NCBI GenBank assembly: GCA_019636385.1
Contig: JAHBXT010000002.1
Span: 744,001-808,000, forward strand
Direction of reading: 5' to 3'
Source: Pirellulaceae bacterium
GTDB taxonomy: Bacteria; Planctomycetota; Planctomycetia; Pirellulales; Pirellulaceae
Length of the DNA stretch: 64,000 nt
Part shown: piece after piece, positions 18,684 to 26,987 of the stretch
Position numbering within the stretch: the first letter of the stretch is position 1
Layout of the letters: every line of letters starts with the position of its first letter
Notes under the pieces: model-generated
What the model saw: only the letters and a program-made list of their open reading frames with translations
What the model was told of the DNA's origin: nothing
Databases searched by the model: none
Position numbers and translations under genes: made by a program

Positions 18684-19772
18684 CTAGCGCTGGACACGGG
18701 CTGAACCACCAGCAGCTAGGGCCTCAACTTCGGCTAGCTTGGCCATGGAGACGTCGCCAACAAAGGTTGTTATGAGCGCACCGTGAGCCCAACCCAACTG
18801 TAAGGCTTGCTGCGGCGACCGTCCGTCCAGCATTCCATAGATCAGGCCCGATGCAAAGCCATCGCCACCGCCGATGCGACAGATCACGTCTAGCTTCATA
18901 GTGGGACTAATGTATCGCTGGCCGTCGTACCACATTACGGCCGCCCAATCGTGACGGTTGGTCGAGTGGACCTGCCGTAATGTTGTGGCCACTAATTTGA
19001 CGTTTGGAAAACGCTCGACCACTTGGTCAATCATGGCAAAGAACGCCTTGGGATCCAATTCCGACTTGGATTCCACATCCTGTCCAGCGATACCTAAGCC
19101 TTTTTGCAAGTCCTCTTCATTGCCAATCAGTACATCGCAGTGAGATGCAATCTGTCGGCACATTTCCTGCCCTTTCGACTCGTCCCCGATCGTTTTCCAT
19201 AGCTTAGCGCGATAATTCAAATCGAACGAGGTGACTGCACCCGATGCCCGCGCCGCTTGCATGGCCTGGACGATCAACTGAGATGTCGTCGTTGATAAGG
19301 CTGCAAAGATACCTCCCGAATGAAACCATCTTACGCCTGCGGAGAAGATGGCCGACCAGTCGAAGTCTCCTGGTTTGAGTTGTGCTGCGGCTTCGTTGGC
19401 ACGATTGTAAAATACAACCGGAGCGCGCACCCCTGCGCCGCGATCGCTGTAGACAGTCGCGATGTTTGGTCCGCGCACACCATCGTGCTCAAACCATTTG
19501 AAGAACGGCCTAACCCCCGTTTCGCGAACGGCCCGCTGTACAATCTCGCCGACAGGATAGTTCACCATGGCCGTGGCGATACCCGTCCGCAGGCCAAAAC
19601 AATCCGACAAATTGGCCGCCACATTGTATTCGCCACCAGACACATGAATCTCAAAACTACGCGCCTTTCGGAATGGAATTGTGCCGGGGTCTAAGCGGTG
19701 AACCAACGCCCCCAGGGATAGTAAATCCAGTTCAGCACCATTCTTGATATTTAATTCAGCCATCGTTGCCAA
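18684..19772 (-). CDS. PfkB-family sugar kinase, probably 2-dehydro-3-deoxygluconokinase
   Basis: 362 residues. A ribokinase/PfkB fold: an N-terminal sugar-binding region (ISFG-like LDLLSLGALV, then HVSGGEYNVAANLSDCFG) and the C-terminal signature around the catalytic aspartate in RIGGGDGFASGLIYGML. The canonical GAGD anion hole is here GGGD. The 2-keto-3-deoxygluconate (KDG) assignment rests on overall similarity and on the neighbouring SDR, which resembles fructuronate/mannonate dehydrogenases; together they would fit hexuronate breakdown to KDPG. Another ketose or ketoacid substrate is possible. An alternative start lies three codons in. Confidence 0.75.
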   Translation of the reverse strand: MATMAELNIKNGAELDLLSLGALVHRLDPGTIPFRKARSFEIHVSGGEYNVAANLSDCFGLRTGIATAMVNYPVGEIVQRAVRETGVRPFFKWFEHDGVRGPNIATVYSDRGAGVRAPVVFYNRANEAAAQLKPGDFDWSAIFSAGVRWFHSGGIFAALSTTTSQLIVQAMQAARASGAVTSFDLNYRAKLWKTIGDESKGQEMCRQIASHCDVLIGNEEDLQKGLGIAGQDVESKSELDPKAFFAMIDQVVERFPNVKLVATTLRQVHSTNRHDWAAVMWYDGQRYISPTMKLDVICRIGGGDGFASGLIYGMLDGRSPQQALQLGWAHGALITTFVGDVSMAKLAEVEALAAGGSARVQR

Positions 19773-19959
19773 TCACTTTCCAAAACTCAAAATCAGAATC
19801 AATCGCTGTTGTTCGTACACTAAGCCGTTTTTGGCGAGCAGCCGTTAGGAGCTAGCGTGACCACGCGGTGGGCCAGCAGGGTTTCAGCAAATGGCGACGG
19901 TAGCAAATGGTTTATTGATAATGGCTACTCACCGTACAGCAGGCGGCACACTATTAGGG

Positions 19960-20823
19960 TCAAATCGTCGTCGAGGAAAATCCACCGTCCACCACTATAT
20001 TCTGACCGGTGACGAACGAGCTGGCGGCACTTGAGGCTAACCAACACGTGGCACCGGCCAGTTCATCCGCAGTTCCAAAGCGAGCCATCGGCGTGTGACC
20101 AATGATCTGCTGCCCGCGCTCCGACAAACTTCCGTCGGATTGGTACAGCAAGGCTCGATTCTGTTCGGCCGGAAAAAACCCGGGACTCAACGCATTGACG
20201 CGCAGGCCGCGTTGAGCCCATTCGCGCGCCAAAAAGCGTGTCAAATTGATCACGCTGGCTTTGGCCGCCGAATAGGCAACCACGCGCGACAGCGGAATCA
20301 TTCCAGCCATCGATGCAATGTTGATAATACTTCCGCGACCGGACTGCAGCATCGAACGCCCGAAAACTTGACAGGGCAACAGGACGCCACCGACCAAGTT
20401 TAGATCAAATACACCGCGCCAAGCAGCGATGGGCAGATCACAGAAATCGCTGCCCGGAGGCAATGTTGCCTCCGGGCGATTGCCTCCCGCTGCGTTGATG
20501 AGCACGCTGACTTTTCCGAATTGCGCTTCGATTGATTGTAGTGCAGTTCGCAGCGAATCCAGGTCCAGAGCGTCTGCCTCCTGGAACATCGCTTGGCCAC
20601 CCTCAGCTTCGATGGCAGCCACGCGTCGCAAGCCGCGTTCAGCATTGCGGCCCACAATGGCGACCGCAGCCCCGCAACCTGCCAATGCCTGGGCCATCGC
20701 TCCTCCCAACTCGCCGGTGCCACCCATCACTACCGCCACTTGGTCGGCAAGCGAAAATAGTTGTTCCATCCGGGAGGCTTGAGTCGTGGCGGTCTTGGGC
20801 ATCGAAGTTAATTCAGTCAGCAA
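19960..20823 (-). CDS. Short-chain dehydrogenase/reductase, possibly D-mannonate/fructuronate oxidoreductase
   Basis: 287 residues, classical SDR. The cofactor loop is GGTGELGGAMAQALAGCG. NAAGG sits at the fourth strand. The catalytic residues are Ser in NIASMAGM and Tyr-x3-Lys in YSAAKAS. The C-terminus is SSFVTGQNIVVDGGF. The first 18 residues (before MEQLFSLADQ) are probably dispensable, so the start may lie at 20769. SDRs of this subgroup include fructuronate reductases of uronate pathways; the sugar kinase 187 bp downstream on the same strand supports that reading, but the substrate is inferred. Confidence 0.8.
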   Translation of the reverse strand: MLTELTSMPKTATTQASRMEQLFSLADQVAVVMGGTGELGGAMAQALAGCGAAVAIVGRNAERGLRRVAAIEAEGGQAMFQEADALDLDSLRTALQSIEAQFGKVSVLINAAGGNRPEATLPPGSDFCDLPIAAWRGVFDLNLVGGVLLPCQVFGRSMLQSGRGSIINIASMAGMIPLSRVVAYSAAKASVINLTRFLAREWAQRGLRVNALSPGFFPAEQNRALLYQSDGSLSERGQQIIGHTPMARFGTADELAGATCWLASSAASSFVTGQNIVVDGGFSSTTI

Positions 20824-21034
20824 ATGGAAGTAGAGTTGCTACGCGCATGTGTGTGGTTCCCACAGCGCAGCCAGCGCATGCACAAACGGGCCCTCCAGCA
20901 TCGCAAGGGAAGCCGGTTTTCACAAGGGGAGCTGCACGACTAGCACGAAACGCAGGAATTGCAGACAATCAAGGGTTGTATGAAAGACTCAGAGACCAGC
21001 ATTAAGTAAACCAAATAATATAAGAGGAGCATGA

Positions 21035-21499
21035 ATGATGTCAGCCAACGAGCGTCTTGCCAAACTTGGACTGGAACTCCCTCCTGCGCCAAAGCCCGTT
21101 GGACTGTACAGGCCAATGGTTTTGGTTGGCAATTTGGGCTACCTGTCGGGTCACGGTCCGCTCAAGACAGACGGCACATTGATCGTCGGCCGGGTCGGGG
21201 ACGATATGACGCTCGAACAAGGCCAGGCTGCAGCTCGCCAAACCGGACTGGCGATGTTGGCAACACTGAAAAGCAATCTCGGCAGCTTGGACCGGGTAGT
21301 GCGATTGGTTAAAGTCTTAGGCTTGGTACGCTGCACCGACAACTTCGATCAGCAGCCTCAGGTAATTAACGGTTGCAGCCAGTTGTTTGCCGATGTTTTC
21401 GGCCCCGACCTCGGCATCGCCGCGCGCAGCGCTCTAGGTACCAACGCGCTGCCCGGCGGCATCGCGGTCGAAATCGAAGCCATCTTCGAGATTAATTAA
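21035..21499 (+). CDS. RidA/YjgF-family protein
   Basis: 154 residues, cytoplasmic. RidA-family enzymes hydrolyse reactive enamine/imine intermediates from PLP enzymes; this longer subfamily has no settled substrate. Evidence: LVGNLGYLSGHGP near the N-terminus, the helix LAMLATLKSNLGSLDRVVRLVKV, and the ending GTNALPGGIAVEIEAIFEI. The canonical active-site arginine (R in the RxAVxV-type segment) corresponds to ARSALGTNALP. An AGGAG ribosome-binding site lies at 21025-21029. It is convergent with the BshC-like gene. Confidence 0.88.
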   Translation: MMSANERLAKLGLELPPAPKPVGLYRPMVLVGNLGYLSGHGPLKTDGTLIVGRVGDDMTLEQGQAAARQTGLAMLATLKSNLGSLDRVVRLVKVLGLVRCTDNFDQQPQVINGCSQLFADVFGPDLGIAARSALGTNALPGGIAVEIEAIFEIN

Positions 21500-21566
21500 A
21501 CCGGACTGATGAGCCAACGCCAAGTAAAGCCAGACATGCATCACAACTCTAATCCGTGGCTGCCGG

Positions 21567-23207
21567 TTATGTTGCAATTCTTGGGTCGACTAACAGGTAT
21601 CGCCGAATTGTCTGTTCGTCGAACAGGCAAAAGCTGAATTCGCGTGACCGGCAAATCGACTGTTGTGTTTTCTGTTGGTTAAGCTGTTGGATATCGGCCG
21701 TTAGTCGCTCGATGTGCGGCAAAGCCAGCTGTTTCAACTGGTGATTGATGTGCTGGAGCGTGTGATGCCATTCCCATTTTTGCCCCTTATCAGGGACGGC
21801 GGCTAGAAGATTGCGTTTTTCTTGCAGTAATCGCTCGAGCTGCGAATGAAGCGCTTTGTCGTTTCCCAGTCCGTCGTGGGTCAGAACCGCTTCAGGATTG
21901 CTCTGTGCCATCCGCAACTGGCTCTGGCGTGTGGCAAGCAGCGCATCGATATCAATTAAGTCGTCTGGTTGCATAAATGGCAGGTGCAACGTGGCGGTAG
22001 CTACTGCAAACGGCGGTGCCTCGATGCGCCACAACTCTCGGATGATGCCGTCGGTCAGTTGATCGTAACGCGCACCGCCGATGCCATGGATCATTAAATC
22101 ACACAGTATTGTTCGTACGAACATCGTGGTCAACAAAGCTCGGGGCCTCAGTTTAACTCCCGTCGATTGAATCTCCAGCCATTGCTCGGCAGCACCGCTG
22201 GTTCCCGGAGTTGCGGTGAGCATGGCTTGCCAATCAGCGCGATTGCTTAGCTGGATTCCGGCAGCAGTGTGCCGCGCCCAGAGCGGCAAGCGCAGTGGGC
22301 TGGCGGTAGAATAACACCACCACGGCGTCTCAAGCCAATCGTCCTGAGATTCAAGGTCAGGTAGTGGCTGAGCACGGTTCCGGATGCGATGTTCGGCGCG
22401 AAACAGTTCAAGTTGCCGGTTGTAAACGGCGTGGAGTCGCGACAGTTGGCTCAGCAGCTCGACACTAAAGTAGGCGAATTCTGGGGTGTCAGCCAATTGG
22501 CTCAGCGGGACTTCGAGTGTCGATAGCCCGAATTCAGACTCAAGTTGATGTCTGGCTTGGGACAACATCCAAGGCAAATGGTTGGTTGCATCAGCGCGCA
22601 TTTCAGCATAGCGCCACAACCTCTCCAGCACTGGCGGCTCCGGCATCTGTGGCAGCACCGCTTGCGCCCGACGCGCGAACGATCGCCAGACTGCTTGGTC
22701 AACGAGCTGCCTTGTCTCCCACGGCACAGAAACGCCAGGGGTATCAAAATCAATCGACTGAATATGCCATTGGCCGCTCTGCTGCACGGGCACCGCGATT
22801 GCGGTGCTGCGACACAGGTCGTTGTCGACGATAAAGTGAATCCCGACTCCGCCACTGACTTGAGCTAACCGAGAAAGCAGAAAATTCTTGAACCATACGC
22901 CACAATGAAACAGTTCGGGCTGATGGCCGCTCATGATGATCGGACGATTGGACAGTTCCGACAGCGTCGCCAGTGTGGGGAGATAACTGGCGGTATATTC
23001 CCGTGCCAACGCCAACAGGGAGGCTCGTGCGGCACCACGCAGATCGGCAAGAGAGCGGCCACAATAATAAACTTCCGGCGGTGAGTTACGCCCGCGGTAG
23101 GCCTGGTTCCGTATTATCTCGGTCAGTTGTTCGACAGGCGGACTCACCAACGTACCGCCGTGTTCGCGCGGAACTACCCAACTGGCGTTTTCAGGCTCAG
23201 GAATCAT
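21567..23207 (-). CDS. BshC-like conserved protein, translationally coupled to a glycosyltransferase
   Basis: 546 residues from the ATG at 23207. The frame is open further upstream, but this ATG overlaps the stop of the GT2 gene as ATGA, which decides the start. The N-terminal GHQPELFHCGVWFKN resembles the nucleotide-binding entry loop of BshC, the cysteine-adding enzyme of bacillithiol synthesis. LRPRALLTTMFVRTILCDLMIHGIG resembles its later core segment, and a coiled-coil stretch (LLATRQSQLRMAQ to IQQLNQQ) sits near the C-terminus, as in BshC. No bacillithiol genes are in the window, so the reaction is unproven; a planctomycete BshC-fold protein with another substrate is equally possible. 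Confidence 0.7.
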   Translation of the reverse strand: MIPEPENASWVVPREHGGTLVSPPVEQLTEIIRNQAYRGRNSPPEVYYCGRSLADLRGAARASLLALAREYTASYLPTLATLSELSNRPIIMSGHQPELFHCGVWFKNFLLSRLAQVSGGVGIHFIVDNDLCRSTAIAVPVQQSGQWHIQSIDFDTPGVSVPWETRQLVDQAVWRSFARRAQAVLPQMPEPPVLERLWRYAEMRADATNHLPWMLSQARHQLESEFGLSTLEVPLSQLADTPEFAYFSVELLSQLSRLHAVYNRQLELFRAEHRIRNRAQPLPDLESQDDWLETPWWCYSTASPLRLPLWARHTAAGIQLSNRADWQAMLTATPGTSGAAEQWLEIQSTGVKLRPRALLTTMFVRTILCDLMIHGIGGARYDQLTDGIIRELWRIEAPPFAVATATLHLPFMQPDDLIDIDALLATRQSQLRMAQSNPEAVLTHDGLGNDKALHSQLERLLQEKRNLLAAVPDKGQKWEWHHTLQHINHQLKQLALPHIERLTADIQQLNQQKTQQSICRSREFSFCLFDEQTIRRYLLVDPRIAT

Positions 23208-23953
23208 TCCGAGCACTGCTGCAGCAATCGCCTGGGCTTGGGCAATTCGAAGCCGCGTTCCTGCATCGCCTGGACGCTTTGGTGAATGCACTGGCGGTAA
23301 TAATTCAATCGCTGTTGACCATTGTCTAGCGCACCGCCAAACGAGCGATTCAAATCTAGATAGATCAGCGGCACCGGAACTTCAATGACGCTCAGTCCCA
23401 GCATGGCCGCCTGAACCCACACCTCCAGCGGCATCGCGTAGCCATCATCTTGGATCTTCAATTGTTTGAGTGCCGATACGCGATAAGCTTTGAAACCGCA
23501 AAAAGCGTCGGTCAAATTACACTGCAGGAGCTCATTCAAGTCGCGCGTTACTTGGCGATTGATGAACAAACGCTCCGACGGCGGCGTACTGTCTCCCGAA
23601 TACTGTTTCAGATAACGACTACCCGACACAATGTCTGCATGCTGACTGGCAGCTACGAAACGCGGAATACGTTGTGGCTGATGCTGGCCATCACAATCAA
23701 GCGTAACCAGGCACTCGTAGTCTTGCTCGATAGCAAACTGAAAAGCCGTCTTGAGTGCCGCACCGTAACCGCGATTGTGCGGATGACGAACAACCTGCAC
23801 GTTAGGCCAAGCTTTCAGTCGCTGGGCGGTGCCGTCGCTAGAGCCATCGTCTACCACCAGCACGTTGGGGGCATACTTGAATACTTCGGCCAGCACACCG
23901 TCCAAGTATTGCTCTTCATTGTAGACCGGTAAAGCGGCTAACCAACGGCGCAT
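23204..23953 (-). CDS. Family 2 glycosyltransferase (dolichol-phosphate-mannose-synthase-like)
   Basis: 249 residues, soluble. It transfers a sugar from a nucleotide donor, probably to a lipid or polyprenyl acceptor; donor and acceptor are not readable from sequence. GT-A motifs are present: PVYNEEQYL at the start, DDGSSDGT at 35-42, the metal-binding DCDGQH at 86-91, and SGSRYLKQYSGD. C-terminal membrane helices, seen in some DPM synthases, are missing. It is followed by the BshC-like gene with a 4-bp overlap. Confidence 0.88.
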   Translation of the reverse strand: MRRWLAALPVYNEEQYLDGVLAEVFKYAPNVLVVDDGSSDGTAQRLKAWPNVQVVRHPHNRGYGAALKTAFQFAIEQDYECLVTLDCDGQHQPQRIPRFVAASQHADIVSGSRYLKQYSGDSTPPSERLFINRQVTRDLNELLQCNLTDAFCGFKAYRVSALKQLKIQDDGYAMPLEVWVQAAMLGLSVIEVPVPLIYLDLNRSFGGALDNGQQRLNYYRQCIHQSVQAMQERGFELPKPRRLLQQCSE

Positions 23954-24076
23954 CGACCGCTCCTGTATTGAAATAGGTGAATATACATGCAGGTCATTCT
24001 AAACTACGCCGGTGTCAGGTCAATCAATAACCGAGCAATAGAAATCACACCAGGCGCAGGATCGCAAACCAAGTTG

Positions 24077-24871
24077 CTATTGGAATTCCTGAATGGGATC
24101 AGATTCGCGCTGGCTAGCCCAGGCCTCGATTGCCGGAAAGTCCCTCGATAGCCGCTGTGCCAAAACTTCCAACGAGAAGCGCTCGCTGGCAAAGTGTCCC
24201 ATCAGCACCAAGGACACTTTGGCAGCCTGAGCTTCCAAGCAAGTATGAAATGACGCTTCGCCAGTTACCAGCAGATCACAACCTGCTTCGACCGCCGGCT
24301 CCAGTAGGCTGCCTCCGCTGCCGCATGCTAACGCGACCTGGGATATTGGACGTCCCGCGTCGACACCGCGTCGGCGACTGCCCGGAATCATTTGAGTCAA
24401 CTTCTGAACAATCTCACTCAGCGCCAACGGCCTAGCCAATCGGCCAATGCGGCCTGTACCCCAATCGCGGTAGTCCTCCTTCGGGGATGGAATTAAGGGC
24501 TGAACGGCAGACAGTTGAAGCATGTCGGCCAGCATGGCATTGATACCACCGGCTGCAGAATCCCATGCGGTGTGAGGGCTATAGACGGAAATCGAATGTG
24601 TTGCCAAACGCCAAAGTAGTTTCCCGGTGTGAGAGCCAGTGGTCAGGCGACTTAGCGGCTTGAACGGTAGCGGATGATGTACTATCACCATCTGAGCGTT
24701 GCACTGGAGAGCCTCATCGACACTATCGTCGGTTAGGGTGAGGCACGTCTGCAGTCGCTGAACTTCATGCGTTTCGTCACCCAGCAACAGGCCGGTGTTA
24801 TCCCATACTTCGCTTAATGCCAGCGGTGCATGTCTGGCCATCCACTGGCATACGTCACCCACGCTGGTCAT
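24077..24871 (-). CDS. Nif3-like dinuclear metal centre protein
   Basis: 264 residues, NIF3/YbgI family, cytoplasmic, molecular role uncertain. Members form toroidal hexamers with two metals per subunit. Metal-ligand motifs visible: VHHPLPFKP near residue 65, HTAWDSAAGGIN near 100, and GHFASERF near 228. ALCGSGGSLLEPA is the other family hallmark, present here as ACGSGGSLLEPA. WDNTGLLLGD near 23 is typical of the N-terminus. It lies 30 bp upstream of the small gene at 24902-25459, so the two are probably co-transcribed. Confidence 0.92.
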   Translation of the reverse strand: MTSVGDVCQWMARHAPLALSEVWDNTGLLLGDETHEVQRLQTCLTLTDDSVDEALQCNAQMVIVHHPLPFKPLSRLTTGSHTGKLLWRLATHSISVYSPHTAWDSAAGGINAMLADMLQLSAVQPLIPSPKEDYRDWGTGRIGRLARPLALSEIVQKLTQMIPGSRRRGVDAGRPISQVALACGSGGSLLEPAVEAGCDLLVTGEASFHTCLEAQAAKVSLVLMGHFASERFSLEVLAQRLSRDFPAIEAWASQRESDPIQEFQ

Positions 24872-24901
24872 GTGCGGTGCATCCCGAGTTCCGAAAAAGC
24901 G

Positions 24902-25459
24902 TTATAGTTCAGAAGCCCGTGGCAGCTTGCGCGGGTAAGGCAGTTCGGAAGGCTCCGGCAGTGGTTCCATCTGTTGTTGCAGATACTGCAAACGCTCGGT
25001 CTCGGTGGCGTAGTATCGCAGCCAATTCTCGGAGTCGGCCTCGTCTAAGCATCGCCAACACAGATAGTTGCCTGGCAAGTCGATCTTCTTTTCGCAGGCT
25101 GGCAAAATATCGCGGTAGATCAACTTGTACAATTCCCGATCTGACAGATGATCGGTCATCTCCAAAACAATACGAACGGAAAACAATCGATCGATGGTGT
25201 CGTGCAACAAATTGCGCAACAAGTCGTCATCTAGTTGACTTGGTGAAGGCAGCTTCAGCTCAGGCTCGAACCAGCGACTGATCGGTATGGCCGGTGCTCG
25301 CTCCCACGCCAACATCGACTCCAGAAAGCTATTTTCCTCGCGCAGGTTCATCTGGCGAAAATGCACCAACGAAACCGATTCGTCGATGTACGGCTCCAAC
25401 TCGTCCCGCAAGCGGGCGTTCTGGATCAAAAGTTCAACTTCGTCTGTCCAATGTGTCAT
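24902..25459 (-). CDS. Conserved hypothetical protein, charged and soluble
   Basis: 185 residues from the ATG at 25459 (MTHWTDEVELLIQNARLRDEL). The frame continues 47 codons upstream but that part is an Arg/Ser-rich string without helical pattern, so I exclude it. No signal peptide or membrane segment. Mostly helical, acidic, with two cysteines in NYLCWRCLDEADSENW and a Pro-rich C-terminus. I do not recognise a characterised family; the composition suggests a planctomycete-specific protein. Confidence 0.65.
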   Translation of the reverse strand: MTHWTDEVELLIQNARLRDELEPYIDESVSLVHFRQMNLREENSFLESMLAWERAPAIPISRWFEPELKLPSPSQLDDDLLRNLLHDTIDRLFSVRIVLEMTDHLSDRELYKLIYRDILPACEKKIDLPGNYLCWRCLDEADSENWLRYYATETERLQYLQQQMEPLPEPSELPYPRKLPRASEL

Positions 25460-25493
25460 TGGTATGAAACTACCGCGTTGAGTCCATTTTACC

Positions 25494-25634
25494 GTGGAAT
25501 ACGATCGCCTCCTCGCGGAAGGCATTCCGGATCGTTTTCTGGCCCCGACCTTGCCAACGTTTCCACGTTCCGAATTTATCGAAAACAGCCCGGGACTCAA
25601 GAACTTACTGCAGCAAATCTCGAAAGAGCCTTGA
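25494..25634 (+). CDS. Possible 46-residue small ORF (GTG start)
   Basis: An open frame with protein-like composition and third-position bias, reading LLAEGIPDRFLAP and then SEFIENSPGLKNLLQQISKEP-type sequence. It lies opposite the discarded N-terminal extension of the gene at 24902. No clear ribosome-binding site and an atypical start, so it may be a remnant of a longer gene or chance. Confidence 0.2.
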   Translation: MEYDRLLAEGIPDRFLAPTLPTFPRSEFIENSPGLKNLLQQISKEP

Positions 25635-25749
25635 AAGATATTCCGCTGGGCCCATACAGCCGGTATGACCCACAGGATTTATAGATATTTGGCTGACAGG
25701 CTCAGCCGTCGAACACCAAACAGCTTCCTGCTGGTCGGCAATTGAACGC

Positions 25750-26742
25750 CTACAAAACGAACCGCTGCACCCGAAAGTTCTCAGTATCCAGCACATGCAT
25801 CCGTCTACTATTGTCTACAACCAGCCCCCAGGGATGCAGCAGCTTTCCGGGCTCTTTGCCGTACCCTCCCCAGATTTCCAAGGGCTGACCGGACTTGGTA
25901 AAGCGCTGAATGCGATGATTTCCGTACTCGCAGACCAGCACGGTAGCATCAGTATCAAATGCCAGCCCGTACGGGGTGTGCAATTCTCCGGGTTGATCAC
26001 CCACTTGTCCCCACATATCGAGCAATTCCGGTTCAGGCCGAGACAGATCGAAAATCTGAATTCGGTGATTGCAGGCATCGGCAATCCACAATAGTCCGTC
26101 CGAGTCAATCACCAGGCACTGCGGGCGCGAAAACTGCCCAGGCAAGTTACCCTGCGAGCCCCACATACGCACGAACTGCCCAGCTGGATCAAACTCTTGT
26201 ATGCGGTCCACCAGGCCGTATTGCCCCACTAAGATGTGGCCGCGTAAGTCCTGGACCACATCCGTTACAAACTGGAATTGCCCAGGTGCATTGCCATTCT
26301 GGCCGCCGATTGTGCGCGACTGGTTCAGTTCGCCTTCAGGGCTGTAGAACAGCACGCGAAAATAGTGTGTGTCAGCCACCATTAAGTGATTGTTGTGGGA
26401 CCATCCTAGCCCAGTCGGCTTGCCCTGGGCAATTTGTGGCGTGTTCCACTCGCGCCGATAGATGCCATCTAAATCGAAGACCTGGATTCGCCCCAGCTTG
26501 TCCACGATGTACAACTCGCCGGCCGCCGATAGTGTTATCGCGCGGGCCTTTTGAAATCGCCCTGCGGAAATGCCCAGCCGTCCCCAAACCAAATCGGGTT
26601 CGTGCGGCGCTACCGACTGAGGAACGCAGCCCGCCAGGCCAGCACTAGCCATCCAGCCAAGAAAATGCCGACGACTGCTGGTGACCATCGACGATTTAAT
26701 CGGCGGCGCACTGGCGAGCTTTGTTTTGGATAGGCGGTTCAC
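25750..26742 (-). CDS. Tat-exported NHL-repeat lipoprotein
   Basis: 330 residues, function unknown. The N-terminus has a twin-arginine signal (SSRRHFLGW) and a lipobox (LAGC), so export by Tat and lipid anchoring are expected. The rest is an NHL-type six-bladed propeller. Blade signatures recur every ~45-50 residues: GELYIVDKLGRIQVFD, HLMVADTHYFRVLFY, GHILVGQYGLVDRIQEFD, GLLWIADACNHRIQIFD, TVLVCEYGNHRIQRF, RMHVLDTENFRVQRF. The interblade G-x-x-P-G-Q/E-F/L motif is also repeated. The start could be the internal Met before VTSSRRHF. Confidence 0.88.
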   Translation of the reverse strand: MNRLSKTKLASAPPIKSSMVTSSRRHFLGWMASAGLAGCVPQSVAPHEPDLVWGRLGISAGRFQKARAITLSAAGELYIVDKLGRIQVFDLDGIYRREWNTPQIAQGKPTGLGWSHNNHLMVADTHYFRVLFYSPEGELNQSRTIGGQNGNAPGQFQFVTDVVQDLRGHILVGQYGLVDRIQEFDPAGQFVRMWGSQGNLPGQFSRPQCLVIDSDGLLWIADACNHRIQIFDLSRPEPELLDMWGQVGDQPGELHTPYGLAFDTDATVLVCEYGNHRIQRFTKSGQPLEIWGGYGKEPGKLLHPWGLVVDNSRRMHVLDTENFRVQRFVL

Positions 26743-26987
26743 GACACTCAGACCCTGGCCTCACGACCGACATGGGCTTTAGCTTAGATGCGCAACTGCG
26801 CCATTAAGTAACCGGATGACAACCCTATATCACTTCAAATTCTAACTAGAAGAGGTATATTGAACACGCCTTAACGGTGGCCAATTCGGCCGCGAGAAAC
26901 GGAATTCGTGACAGCATTCAGCCAGCGTTGATGGGTGCTGCTGCCTAGAGTTGAACCTCGGCGATTTACCTGCTATAGCGAGCATCC

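Noticed and set aside
25460-25600. N-terminal extension of the gene at 24902
   Set aside because: Arg/Ser-rich without pattern; the internal ATG at 25459 gives a coherent protein.
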